Assembly: GCF_017094505.1 (NCBI RefSeq)
Contig: NZ_CP064787.1
Coordinates: 992,001 to 1,056,000 of the forward strand
Source: Halapricum desulfuricans
GTDB lineage: Archaea; Halobacteriota; Halobacteria; Halobacteriales; Haloarculaceae
DNA length: 64,000 bases
Reading direction: 5' to 3'
Part shown: positions 34,794 through 42,803 of the stretch, piece after piece
How the letters are laid out: each line of letters opens with the position of its first letter
Numbering within the stretch: the stretch's first letter is position 1
The notes under the pieces: model-generated
Databases searched by the model: none
What the model was told of the DNA's origin: nothing
What the model saw: only the letters and a program-made list of their open reading frames with translations
Position numbers and translations under genes: made by a program

Positions 34794-35509
34794 CGATGTT
34801 CGAGTCGTACTTCCAGGAGTTCCAAGCCACTGATTACCGGATCACGGTCTATCGAAGCGATGGGCCAACCGACATCGAGGAGTGGTTCGACGCACACGGC
34901 GTCACCGTCGAACAGCGCCACCTGCCTCCGGGCGGTCCGGACCCGTTCGTCGTCCTCGAGGCGGACGGCGAGTTCGTGGGCTCGCTGGGAGTCACGGCAC
35001 TCGAAGGGTTGCTCGAACCGCCGCTCGTCCGGCCGACCGAGCGCGAGGGGGTCACAGCGGGCTACAGCGCCGTCTTCGATCTGATCGACGACACGCTGGT
35101 CAGAGGAATGACTCGACGCGAACTGCTCGCGGTCAGTCGGGAGATCGAAGACCGCGCCTACCGCGTCGGACGCGGGACGCTCCGGGTGAGCTTCCAGACG
35201 CTCTCGACGTTCGAGTCCCAGGCCGACGTGTATCGAACGCTCGCGACCGACACGGACCTCGACATTCATATCTACGGCGTCGCCGACTGGAAGCCACCGG
35301 AGATCCGGGGGGTCACCTACCACGGCCAGCCGGGCGAGGGGATCGACCGCCACTGGGTCCTCGCGTTCGACGGCGGGACTGACGAGACGCAGGCCTGTGG
35401 ACTGCTCGCACGGGAGCAAGCGGACGGATACGACGGGGTCTGGACCAACGATCCCGAGCAGGTCGCGGAGATCGCGACGACCCTCGCCGAGAGCGACACC
35501 GACAGGTGA
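34790..35509 (+). CDS. DICT sensory-domain protein
   Basis: A 239-residue protein with a DICT domain, a sensory module found in two-component and cyclase proteins and common as a stand-alone protein in haloarchaea. N-terminal FESYFQEFQATDYRITVYRS is followed by VVLEADGEFVGSLGVTALEG, LLAVSREIEDRAYRVGRGTL (about residues 107-126) and the core DIHIYGVADWKPPEIRGV. No output domain is present, so it may act through its DUF7344 partner encoded just upstream. The GTG at 34790 overlaps the preceding stop; the ATG at 34796 is the alternative. Confidence 0.85.
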   Translation: MTMFESYFQEFQATDYRITVYRSDGPTDIEEWFDAHGVTVEQRHLPPGGPDPFVVLEADGEFVGSLGVTALEGLLEPPLVRPTEREGVTAGYSAVFDLIDDTLVRGMTRRELLAVSREIEDRAYRVGRGTLRVSFQTLSTFESQADVYRTLATDTDLDIHIYGVADWKPPEIRGVTYHGQPGEGIDRHWVLAFDGGTDETQACGLLAREQADGYDGVWTNDPEQVAEIATTLAESDTDR

Positions 35510-35515
35510 CAGCGA

Positions 35516-35581
35516 CTGCTGTACCGACGTACCGCTGCGATCGCCTGCAGTCGGGCGATCGATCCGGGACAGGTACAGCAG
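35516..35581. repeat. Large hairpin repeat element 3
   Basis: Outer arms CTGCTGTACC (35516-35525) and GGTACAGCAG (35572-35581) are perfectly complementary. An inner stem CGATCGCC-tgcagtc-GGGCGATCG lies inside. The inner right arm and flank TCGGGCGATCGATCCGG resemble elements 1 and 2. It lies between the DICT gene and the ATP-grasp gene. Confidence 0.55.
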
Positions 35582-35776
35582 CCACTCTGATTGGGATTAG
35601 CGTCGCCGATCGAGCGACCGGATCGTCGTTCCCGGGCGAACGCTATGGAGTTCTACGCTCATCGGGATCGCCATCGACGCGGTCGTGACGACGTCACCCG
35701 GGGCGGCGTCTCCGTGCCCGCGAGTAGCCGATCCATTACTAACTGGCATAGCCGCCCTGAGTCGAACAGGCCTTCA

Positions 35777-37066
35777 ATGCAGTCTGATACTGAGTCGGGC
35801 TCCGACAGCTCCGACGTGCAGGTGCCGGTCCATCGCGAGCGTGACACGCCGGGGGACAGCCCACCGACTGTGCTGCTGCTCGACGGTGACTACGACAACA
35901 CGCTCTCCGTCGCGAGAGAACTGTCCGAGGACCTCAATGCCCGGATAATCGGGACCGGCACGACCCGATACAGTCGACTCTTGCGGTCGAACTACTGTGA
36001 TGTCGGCGAGGTCGTTCCGGCTCCCGACGAAGCGGGTTACGCCGAGGCGCTACTCGAAGTGATGGCCAGACACCGGCCGCAGATCGTCTTGCCGGTCGGA
36101 TACGACTCGATGGCGGCCGTCGATTCGATCAGATCGGAGATCCCGGACGCGGTCGAGATCTGTCTCCCGCCGTCGGAATCGTTTCGCGTCGCCGTAGACA
36201 AGGCAAGAACGTTACAGCGGGCCGAGCGTCTCGGGATCCCCGTCCCGACCGACTATTCGGATACTGCCGAGGAACTCGATGCGAGCGGACGCCCGACTCC
36301 CGCCGACGCGCTTCCGTTCCCGGTGTTTCTCAAGGCCAGACGCGAGAACGGAACCGTGACGACGGCCCGCGTCGACGAGCCGGCGAATTTCTGGACGGCC
36401 TACGACGGCATCGCCGCCGCGGCCTCCGACGGAAACGTGCTGGTCCAGGAGTACGTCGACGGTCCCGACGTGACCTTCGGCTGTGGCGTGCTCTGTCTCG
36501 ACAACGAGATCGAGCTGCTGGTCAGCCACCGGGAACTCCGTTCCGTGCCGCGCCACGGCGGCAGCGGGACCCATCTCCGTCTCGTCGGGAACCCGACGAC
36601 CGAAGCGAAAACGGCTGCGTTGCTCCGCGATATCGGTTGGAACGGGGTCGCCCTCGTCGAGTTCAGACAGCGGTCCGACGGCACGTACGTGCTGATGGAG
36701 ATCAACCCGAAGTTCTGGGCCTCCTACGCGCTGGCCAGCCGGTTCGGCTACCGGTTCGCCTCGACGATGGTCGCCAGCGCCCTCGATCTCGACGTGTCCC
36801 GCCCGATCGGGTCCCCACAGCGAACCGGGGAGATGGTGTTTCCCCTCCGTGAACTCCAGCAGTACGTTCGGAACCGGCGCGACGAGCGCCTGCTCGACTG
36901 CGTCGGGACGATCATGGCGGCCGACGCCCGCTGGGACATCGACGCGTCGGATCTCGGTGCCTGGTTGACGCCACCGGCCGGGGTTCTCCGGAAGATACCG
37001 ACACTCGACGGAAGCCGGGCGGAGCGGACACTCCCCGGGTCCGAAACAGCACCCACCGAAAAATAG
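35777..37066 (+). CDS. ATP-grasp ligase-like protein (1)
   Basis: A 429-residue ATP-grasp protein. The N-terminal domain has TVLLLDGDYDNTLSVARELS and the central domain LPFPVFLKARRENGTVT (Lys of the ATP lid) and VLVQEYVDGPDVTFGCGVLC. The C-terminal ATP/Mg site reads GWNGVALVEFRQRSDG and YVLMEINPKFWASYALASRF (about residues 312-331), with the E-x-N metal ligands. This family makes amide or peptide bonds via acyl-phosphates. It ends 11 nt before barrel paralogue A, and the two are surely co-transcribed. The frame is open upstream to 35591, but that part is not protein-like. Substrates unknown. Confidence 0.88.
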   Translation: MQSDTESGSDSSDVQVPVHRERDTPGDSPPTVLLLDGDYDNTLSVARELSEDLNARIIGTGTTRYSRLLRSNYCDVGEVVPAPDEAGYAEALLEVMARHRPQIVLPVGYDSMAAVDSIRSEIPDAVEICLPPSESFRVAVDKARTLQRAERLGIPVPTDYSDTAEELDASGRPTPADALPFPVFLKARRENGTVTTARVDEPANFWTAYDGIAAAASDGNVLVQEYVDGPDVTFGCGVLCLDNEIELLVSHRELRSVPRHGGSGTHLRLVGNPTTEAKTAALLRDIGWNGVALVEFRQRSDGTYVLMEINPKFWASYALASRFGYRFASTMVASALDLDVSRPIGSPQRTGEMVFPLRELQQYVRNRRDERLLDCVGTIMAADARWDIDASDLGAWLTPPAGVLRKIPTLDGSRAERTLPGSETAPTEK

Positions 37067-37077
37067 GGACAAAACAG

Positions 37078-38292
37078 ATGGATGGAACACAGCTCACACC
37101 GACAAAAGAAACGCACGCCGTCTCGACCGACGTCGTCGCCCTCTGTCGAGACGTGCTCGAGTATTCGCGCGAGCGGGACTACACCGGCTGGGATTACGTC
37201 GATGGACTGAGTAGCGAGTTCGTCCAGTGGCTCCCCTTCGAGAACAAGTACCTCAACCTCGCCGTCCAGGAAGGCATCAAGCGTGCGCCCGTCAATCTGC
37301 GCCCGTACTTTCGCGTCGAACAACGGCGCAGCTACCTCGGGGCAGCGCTGTTCGCGATGGCGAACGTCGACATGTACAGGCTCACCGGCGATGACCGGTA
37401 CGCCCGGGAAGCGACGGACCTCGTCTCCTGGCTGGTCAGCGAGCGAGTCGAGGGGTTCAGCGGCTACGCGGGCGGCGGTCACCGACATCCGATTCAGAGT
37501 CTGGGGCGTGACACGGCCTCGACGCCCGGGGAGAGCTCAGGCGTCGTGTCGGCGACGCTGGGCGCGGAGGCGTTTCTCCAGTACGACGAGGCGTTCGATG
37601 CGCCCGAATACGCGGAGCTCGCACACTCGGCCGCCGAGTTCGTCATCGAAGACCTCGATTACACGGCGGTCGATGAGGGTGCACACATCAACTATATCCC
37701 GAGAGACACGGACGCGTACACACTCAACGCCAACGCGCTCGGCGCTCGCCTGCTCGTGAACCTGTACGCGCGGTTCGACGAGGACCGGTTGCTCGACGCC
37801 GCGAGAGAGATCATGGACTACGTCGCCTCGAAGCAGGCCATAAACGGCGGCTGGATGTACACGGACCCGCCCTCGGCGTCTCACCTCTCGATGGACAGCT
37901 TCCACAACGGGTTCATTATCGAGTCGCTCCTGCGCTATCGGGAGGTGACTGGCTCGGACCGGTACGACCCGACGATCCGGCGTGCCCGGGAGTTCTATCG
38001 GGAGCAGCTGTTCGAGCCCGACGGTGCCCCGAACTGGGACGAATCGAGCACGTATCCCCGTGACATCCACGCGGCCGCCCAGGGGATCATTGTGTTCACC
38101 GAACTGGGCGAGTTCGCGTTCGCCCGCCGGATCATCGACTGGGCGCGGGACACGCTCTACGCCGGCGACGGCCAGTTCTACTACCAGCAGCGGCGATTCT
38201 ACACGAAACGGTTCACGCTCATGCGGTGGTGTCAGGCCTGGATGGCCTACGCGCTCTCGACGTACGCCACGGCGAACGAACTCTCCCGGTAA
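37078..38292 (+). CDS. Uncharacterised alpha/alpha-barrel-like protein, paralogue A
   Basis: A 404-residue soluble protein without signal peptide. It contains repeated helical-hairpin units, as in (alpha/alpha)6 toroids of polysaccharide-acting enzymes. Motifs shared with paralogues B and C: DYTGWDYVDGLSS (about residues 32-44), VNLRPYFRVEQRR, LNANALGARLLVNLYARF, DPPSASHLSMDSFHNGFIIE (about 263-282), YPRDIHAAAQGI, and LYAGDGQFYYQQRRFYTKRF then MRWCQAWMAYAL. The invariant His, Asp, Arg and Trp residues suggest an active site. It follows an ATP-grasp gene by 11 nt. I cannot assign a reaction; isomerase, epimerase, lyase or hydrolase on glycan are open. Confidence 0.8.
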   Translation: MDGTQLTPTKETHAVSTDVVALCRDVLEYSRERDYTGWDYVDGLSSEFVQWLPFENKYLNLAVQEGIKRAPVNLRPYFRVEQRRSYLGAALFAMANVDMYRLTGDDRYAREATDLVSWLVSERVEGFSGYAGGGHRHPIQSLGRDTASTPGESSGVVSATLGAEAFLQYDEAFDAPEYAELAHSAAEFVIEDLDYTAVDEGAHINYIPRDTDAYTLNANALGARLLVNLYARFDEDRLLDAAREIMDYVASKQAINGGWMYTDPPSASHLSMDSFHNGFIIESLLRYREVTGSDRYDPTIRRAREFYREQLFEPDGAPNWDESSTYPRDIHAAAQGIIVFTELGEFAFARRIIDWARDTLYAGDGQFYYQQRRFYTKRFTLMRWCQAWMAYALSTYATANELSR

Positions 38293-38332
38293 CCGGTTTG
38301 GATTTCTCACCCGACAGGAATCTTGGAGGGGG

Positions 38333-38340
38333 TTTTATGA
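38333..38340 (+). promoter_or_regulatory. TATA-like box of the HalOD1 gene at 38365
   Basis: TTTTATGA lies 25-32 nt before the ATG at 38365, matching a leaderless start. Confidence 0.4.
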
Positions 38341-38364
38341 TTTTGCGGGTTACAAGCGTCTGCT

Positions 38365-38631
38365 ATGGGAGCCACCGATCTGGCGGAGCCTGCGACTATC
38401 GGGGTTGTAAACGCCGTTGCCGAGACCAAGGGCGTTTCGCCGGAAGAACTCGCGCCGCTTGCGGACGTCATCGATCCCGATGCACTCGAAGCGCTGTTCG
38501 GATCTCCGTCGGATCATCGACAGGAGTTTCGGTTCGAGTACGAAGGTTGCACTGTGATCGTAACGAACGACACAGGGGTCACGGTGCGTGCACACGCCGA
38601 CCTGGCCGCTGAGAGCGCACCGGTCAACTGA
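38365..38631 (+). CDS. HalOD1 output-domain protein
   Basis: An 88-residue protein that is almost exactly one HalOD1 domain: TIGVVNAVAETKGVSPEELA, PLADVIDPDALEALFGS (about residues 31-47), FRFEYEGCTVIVTNDTGVTV. This is the most typical of the three HalOD1 proteins in the window. It lies between barrel paralogue A and the convergent ATP-grasp gene, with its own TATA-like box. The partner and output are unknown. Confidence 0.88.
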   Translation: MGATDLAEPATIGVVNAVAETKGVSPEELAPLADVIDPDALEALFGSPSDHRQEFRFEYEGCTVIVTNDTGVTVRAHADLAAESAPVN

Positions 38632-38671
38632 ATCGCCCGGGAGGGATCGCCGGCGGCCGTGAAACCGGTAG

Positions 38672-39877
38672 CTACAGCACCTGGCTCTCGATGAGACGCT
38701 TGACGCCGACGACCGCCGGGAGGGGGTCGTCGGCGTGGAAGTCGTCGAAATTCGGCGTCTCGGCGAACGAAGCGAGTATCTTCAGCAGTTCAACGGGCGG
38801 TGACGGGCGCTCGACGAACGGCGACTGTTCCTGAAACAGGCTGCGGAAGTACTTCATCTCCCCGTACAGCGTGTGGGTTCCGACGCCGGTCTCGTAGTCG
38901 TTGTCGATCTCGTCCGAGCGCCCCTGCGACTGGAGCCAGTAATATACCGGAAAGTCCGCCCCCGACTGGATCGCACAGTTGGTCGACTGCCACAGCCGCG
39001 GGTTGATCTCGATAAATTTGAACTCCCCCGTTCGGGCGTCTTCCATGTATTCGATACAGGCGAGCCCGTGCCACTCGAGGCTGTCGAGCAACGCCCGCCC
39101 GGTCGATTCGAGTCGCGGGATGTCCACCGACTTCCGGTAGACGCCGCCGCCGTGGGTATAGGAATCGCCGCGGATCTGTCGGTGCTGGAACGTCGCCAGC
39201 GCGTCGCCGTGATCGTACAGCGCGCCGAAGACGTACTTCCCGGCGCTGTGGATGTACTCCTGTACGACCGGTTCGTGGTACATCGCCTCCCTGATCGCGT
39301 CGGTGTCCGGGACAGTTCCGTCCCGAACGAACTCGACCGTCTTCACCGTGCCGGGGATCACACTCGTATCCTGGCCGAGGTACTCGTCCGCCAGGAGGTT
39401 GTACCGGGCTTTGATTATCAGATCGGAGTCCCAATCGTTCACGTCCTCGAGCAGCCGCGTTTCCGCCGTCGGGACGCCGGCTTCCCGGGCCGCTTCTGCC
39501 AGCCGGAGCCTGTCGTGGCAGAGCCGCAAGGTATCGAACGACGGGACGACGAGATCGACGTACTGTTCGAACTCCGATCTGTATTTGGCGAAGACGTACG
39601 GGTCCTGGGGCCGTATCGGGAGGATCGTATCGACGTCCGGTCTGGCGGCTATCCCGACGAGCGCGTCCTTGTACGCCTCTAAGTCCTCCGAGATCGGCGG
39701 GATCGATATCGATTCGTCACAGCTCCGTGAGGCAGCGGCGGGGAGATCATCGTATTCCGATGCGACGATCGTGTCGAGGCCGGCACGGGACAGCGACCGC
39801 ACACAGGAGTAACTCTTCCCGGGATCGATCCCCGCGGGCACGACGACTGCGTTCTGATTCGGTTCCGGCTTTGCCAT
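38672..39877 (-). CDS. ATP-grasp ligase-like protein (2)
   Basis: A 401-residue ATP-grasp protein starting MAKPEPNQNAVVVPAG. The pre-ATP-grasp domain has SRSCDESISIPPISEDLEAY and ILPIRPQDPYVFAKYRSEF. The ATP-binding part has SDLIIKARYNLLADEYLG (lid Lys) and VVQEYIHSAGKYVFGALYD. The C-terminal site has WHGLACIEYMEDARTGEFKF and IEINPRLWQSTNCAIQSGAD with E-x-N ligands (about residues 310-330). Such proteins are often called carboxylate-amine ligases. The ATG at 39877 is preferred over 40102 because the family start follows. It converges on HalOD1. Confidence 0.87.
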   Translation of the reverse strand: MAKPEPNQNAVVVPAGIDPGKSYSCVRSLSRAGLDTIVASEYDDLPAAASRSCDESISIPPISEDLEAYKDALVGIAARPDVDTILPIRPQDPYVFAKYRSEFEQYVDLVVPSFDTLRLCHDRLRLAEAAREAGVPTAETRLLEDVNDWDSDLIIKARYNLLADEYLGQDTSVIPGTVKTVEFVRDGTVPDTDAIREAMYHEPVVQEYIHSAGKYVFGALYDHGDALATFQHRQIRGDSYTHGGGVYRKSVDIPRLESTGRALLDSLEWHGLACIEYMEDARTGEFKFIEINPRLWQSTNCAIQSGADFPVYYWLQSQGRSDEIDNDYETGVGTHTLYGEMKYFRSLFQEQSPFVERPSPPVELLKILASFAETPNFDDFHADDPLPAVVGVKRLIESQVL

Positions 39878-40037
39878 GTGCGATCGTACACAACTCGGTC
39901 CCATCAGTATGGACTTGATACCGCCCAGACGGCCGTTCCAGAACAGCGGACGTTCGCTGTCGTCTGGCGATCGATCCGAGGCAGTCGCCGATCCGAAACA
40001 GGCACATGAGAGTCCGTCCGTCGTTTCGGCAGGCGTG

Positions 40038-41048
40038 TCACTTCCGGCGTCTGTACATCCGGGCCGCGAGTGAACCCAGCAACGAGGCGCGTTCGATCCC
40101 ATAGAAGGGCGTCAGTTCCGGGCCGAATTTCGACTTGTAGCGGTTGATACGGGGCGTGTTCGCACCGACGAGATCGTACGTCGTGCAGCCGCTCTCGCGC
40201 CCGGCGCACAGCACTTCCCAGTCAAGCACGTCGTTGATCGGGAAGTCGCTGTCAACGTCGGGTTTGACACCGCCCTGCCAGCGGGCGATGGTATCGCCGA
40301 ACTCCACGGCCAAGATGCCGCCGACGAACGACCCGTCGAGACGGCAGGTGAACGGGCGAATCGTTCCATCGGGTGTTTGCTCGTACAGCTCCCGGACGAA
40401 CGAGGGAGTCACGTCGTAGGGAACGGCCTGGGCCGCATAGCGCGAGCGGACCTGCTCGACGATCCGGTCGATCGCCTCCGGACCCCGTTCGCCGACGTCG
40501 TAGTCGGTCGCCGCGGCGTTCCTGATGTTAGTGCGGGCGTCTCGACTGAACTGATCGAGGAGGGCCGACTCCGGGCCGGTGATGTCGACGTGGTAGGTGT
40601 AGGTCGGGGACACCGTGCAGTCGTTCCAGACGAACGGGCGGACGTCCGGGTATCCCGGCGCGGTCCGGACGTGGATGTAGCTGGGGTCGACGCGCTCGTC
40701 GACCCACTCCAGGACGCCGTCGATGAACGCCCGCTGGCGGCGCTCGGTCTTTCGCTGCGTGAGTTTGTCCATGTTGAGCAGCCCGGGTCCGAGATAGACG
40801 ATCCGGAGCCCCGGCGGCGGGGAGAAGACTGTCGTTATCGGCCCGTAGCGCCGTTCGAACACCGGGAAGACGCCCACCGGCTCCTGGCCCTTGTATCCGA
40901 CCAGTCGGTGGACAGTGCTGTCGGCGCGTCTCGCGATGACGGCCAGCGCCTCCCACTGGTGCATCGCGTCGGTGTAGCGTGCCCGCTCGACGAGGGCATT
41001 CCACTCTGCGGGCGTCATGTCGTCCGCGCTCGTGATGTCGATAGTCAT
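40038..41048 (-). CDS. FemAB/GNAT-like transferase (1)
   Basis: A 336-residue protein with the double-GNAT fold of FemAB-like transferases. YTDAMHQWEALAVIARRADS and VGYKGQEPVGVFPVFERRYG form the first module. SRDARTNIRNAAATDYDVG gives the conserved basic region. The second module ends VGGILAVEFGDTIARWQGGV (about 250-270), INDVLDWEVLCAG and YDLVGANTPRINRYKSKFG (about 300-318). FemAB enzymes transfer aminoacyl groups to amino sugars or peptides; the archaeal acceptor is unknown. Its ATG overlaps the stop of the phosphodiesterase-like gene at 41045 (ATGA), so they form an operon. Confidence 0.85.
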   Translation of the reverse strand: MTIDITSADDMTPAEWNALVERARYTDAMHQWEALAVIARRADSTVHRLVGYKGQEPVGVFPVFERRYGPITTVFSPPPGLRIVYLGPGLLNMDKLTQRKTERRQRAFIDGVLEWVDERVDPSYIHVRTAPGYPDVRPFVWNDCTVSPTYTYHVDITGPESALLDQFSRDARTNIRNAAATDYDVGERGPEAIDRIVEQVRSRYAAQAVPYDVTPSFVRELYEQTPDGTIRPFTCRLDGSFVGGILAVEFGDTIARWQGGVKPDVDSDFPINDVLDWEVLCAGRESGCTTYDLVGANTPRINRYKSKFGPELTPFYGIERASLLGSLAARMYRRRK

Positions 41049-42679
41049 TCTATGTAGCCCAGATCTGTCAGGCGTTGCTCGACGGTCGCGCCGTCGGTCG
41101 TGGTCCGCGTGGTCCGCTGTGGGTCGGGATAGTCCTGCCGGCCGACCCCCTCGACGATCCGCAGCGCCGCCCCGTCCATCCGTCGGTCGGCCGGGACGCC
41201 GAACGTCGCGAGGACGGTCGGCGCGATATCGAGCAGCGTCGCCCCCTCGAGCGAGCGGCTCGCGTCGATCGCCTCGCCCCGGGCGGCGACGAGACCGTCC
41301 AGCTTGTGGTTCCAGGGTTCGGTCGGCCGGCCGAACACCGAGCCCCGGATCTCCGCCGACAGGAAGTGCTCGAATCCCGCCGGCACGAGGACGATGTCGG
41401 CTGCCCGCTCGGTCTGTGGCCCTTCGAACACCGCTTCCCGCGGCAGAACCGCCTCGAACAGAGGGCTCCCGTCGGGGGCCTCGACCTCGCGCAGCGCCGC
41501 GATCAGTTCGGCCCGGACGGGCCCGTACTCCGCGGGCGGGACGACGCCGTCCGGCTCGCGTCCGGCGAGATTGAGGCGGATCCCGCACTCGGTTCTGGAG
41601 CGCATGTACGCGGCCGAGTTCGGGAAGTCGACCCGCTCGGTGCCGGATCTGATCACGCTCGCCGGGACCGCGCGAGCGACCGTCTCCGCGAGGCCGACGC
41701 GCTCGAGCGCGCGACCGATTCGCTGACTCGTGAGTCCGAGGCGAGCGGCCGCACTGACCGCGGCCGCCAGGGCGCTGTCCCGCAGCGCCGCCACCTGCTC
41801 CCGGCGCGGCGGATCCGCCGCGTCCCCGCCGGCTTTCAGCTCGCTGTCACGCACCGTCGACCAGGTCGGCATCCCGTCACCGCCTGCAGCGGTCCGAACG
41901 TCCCCGCGCCCTGCGAGGAAGTCGTTGGCGCGGAACTCGACCCCCGCGAGCGGCCCCATCCCGTGGTCGCTGACGACGAAGACGTTGTCCGGATCGCAGG
42001 CGTCCAGCACCAGCCGTATTTCGGCGTCGACCGCGCGGTAGATCGCCTCGACGGTCTCCCAGTCGTCCGGTCGATCGTGAAAGACCGTGTCCGTCGCCTG
42101 GAACTGCAGGAAGCCGAAGTCCGGGTCGAACCGATCGGCGAGGTAGCGAAACGCCGCGCCCCGGGAGGAGACGGCGGCGGTGTATCCGTGCTCGCCCCCG
42201 GACTCGTCGGGATAGATCCGATAGGACCCGATCGCGTCTTCCAGTTCGTCGAAGAGACCGGCCGGATGACACGTCGGCGATTCGGGAGCCATGTACCCGG
42301 GCACCAGCGCGCCGTCGAACGCGGTCGGCGGATGGGTCACCGGGACGTTTACGACGACGCTCCGGAAGCCGTGGCGGTCGAGCAACTCCCAGACCGGTCG
42401 TTCCCGGCAGTGGGTGGCGTTGACGACGTCCCACTCGTACCCGTCGAAGGACAGGAAGTCGAAGACCCCGTGTTTGCCCGGATTCATCCCCGTATAGAGG
42501 GAGGGCCACGCGCTGGGCGTCCAGGGTGGCACCTGTGACGTCAGGGGGGCGTCGACGCCGGTCTCGAATATCGAACGAAGCGTCGGGACCGCGTCCCCGG
42601 GGAGCCGATCGAGAACGCCGTGACACGCGGCGTCGAGGCCGAAGACGACCGTCCGCACGCCGCCATCCCGAGTGTCCAT
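41045..42679 (-). CDS. Alkaline-phosphatase-superfamily phosphodiesterase-like enzyme
   Basis: A 544-residue soluble protein of the type I phosphodiesterase/nucleotide pyrophosphatase group. VVFGLDAACHGVLDRLPGD has the metal Asp16. The nucleophile loop PPWTPSAWPSLYTG (about residues 51-64) carries Thr54. NVFVVSDHGMGPLAGVEFR supplies the second metal site and LDIAPTVLATFGVPADRRMDG ends the fold. It may hydrolyse or transfer phospho-linked substituents, or cleave nucleotide sugars or polyprenyl pyrophosphates. The ATG at 42679 lies close to the divergent secreted-protein gene. It is the upstream gene of the two-gene operon with the FemAB-like gene at 40038. Confidence 0.88.
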   Translation of the reverse strand: MDTRDGGVRTVVFGLDAACHGVLDRLPGDAVPTLRSIFETGVDAPLTSQVPPWTPSAWPSLYTGMNPGKHGVFDFLSFDGYEWDVVNATHCRERPVWELLDRHGFRSVVVNVPVTHPPTAFDGALVPGYMAPESPTCHPAGLFDELEDAIGSYRIYPDESGGEHGYTAAVSSRGAAFRYLADRFDPDFGFLQFQATDTVFHDRPDDWETVEAIYRAVDAEIRLVLDACDPDNVFVVSDHGMGPLAGVEFRANDFLAGRGDVRTAAGGDGMPTWSTVRDSELKAGGDAADPPRREQVAALRDSALAAAVSAAARLGLTSQRIGRALERVGLAETVARAVPASVIRSGTERVDFPNSAAYMRSRTECGIRLNLAGREPDGVVPPAEYGPVRAELIAALREVEAPDGSPLFEAVLPREAVFEGPQTERAADIVLVPAGFEHFLSAEIRGSVFGRPTEPWNHKLDGLVAARGEAIDASRSLEGATLLDIAPTVLATFGVPADRRMDGAALRIVEGVGRQDYPDPQRTTRTTTDGATVEQRLTDLGYIE

Positions 42680-42803
42680 AGCGGAAGACGACCGCACGCG
42701 GCTATTGTTATGGCTATGCTTACGAAACACACCACAGGACCAACATGATCGGCCGGTAGATAACGGCTGTATACTAATACGCGGATGCGGCTTGGATTTC
42801 ACC

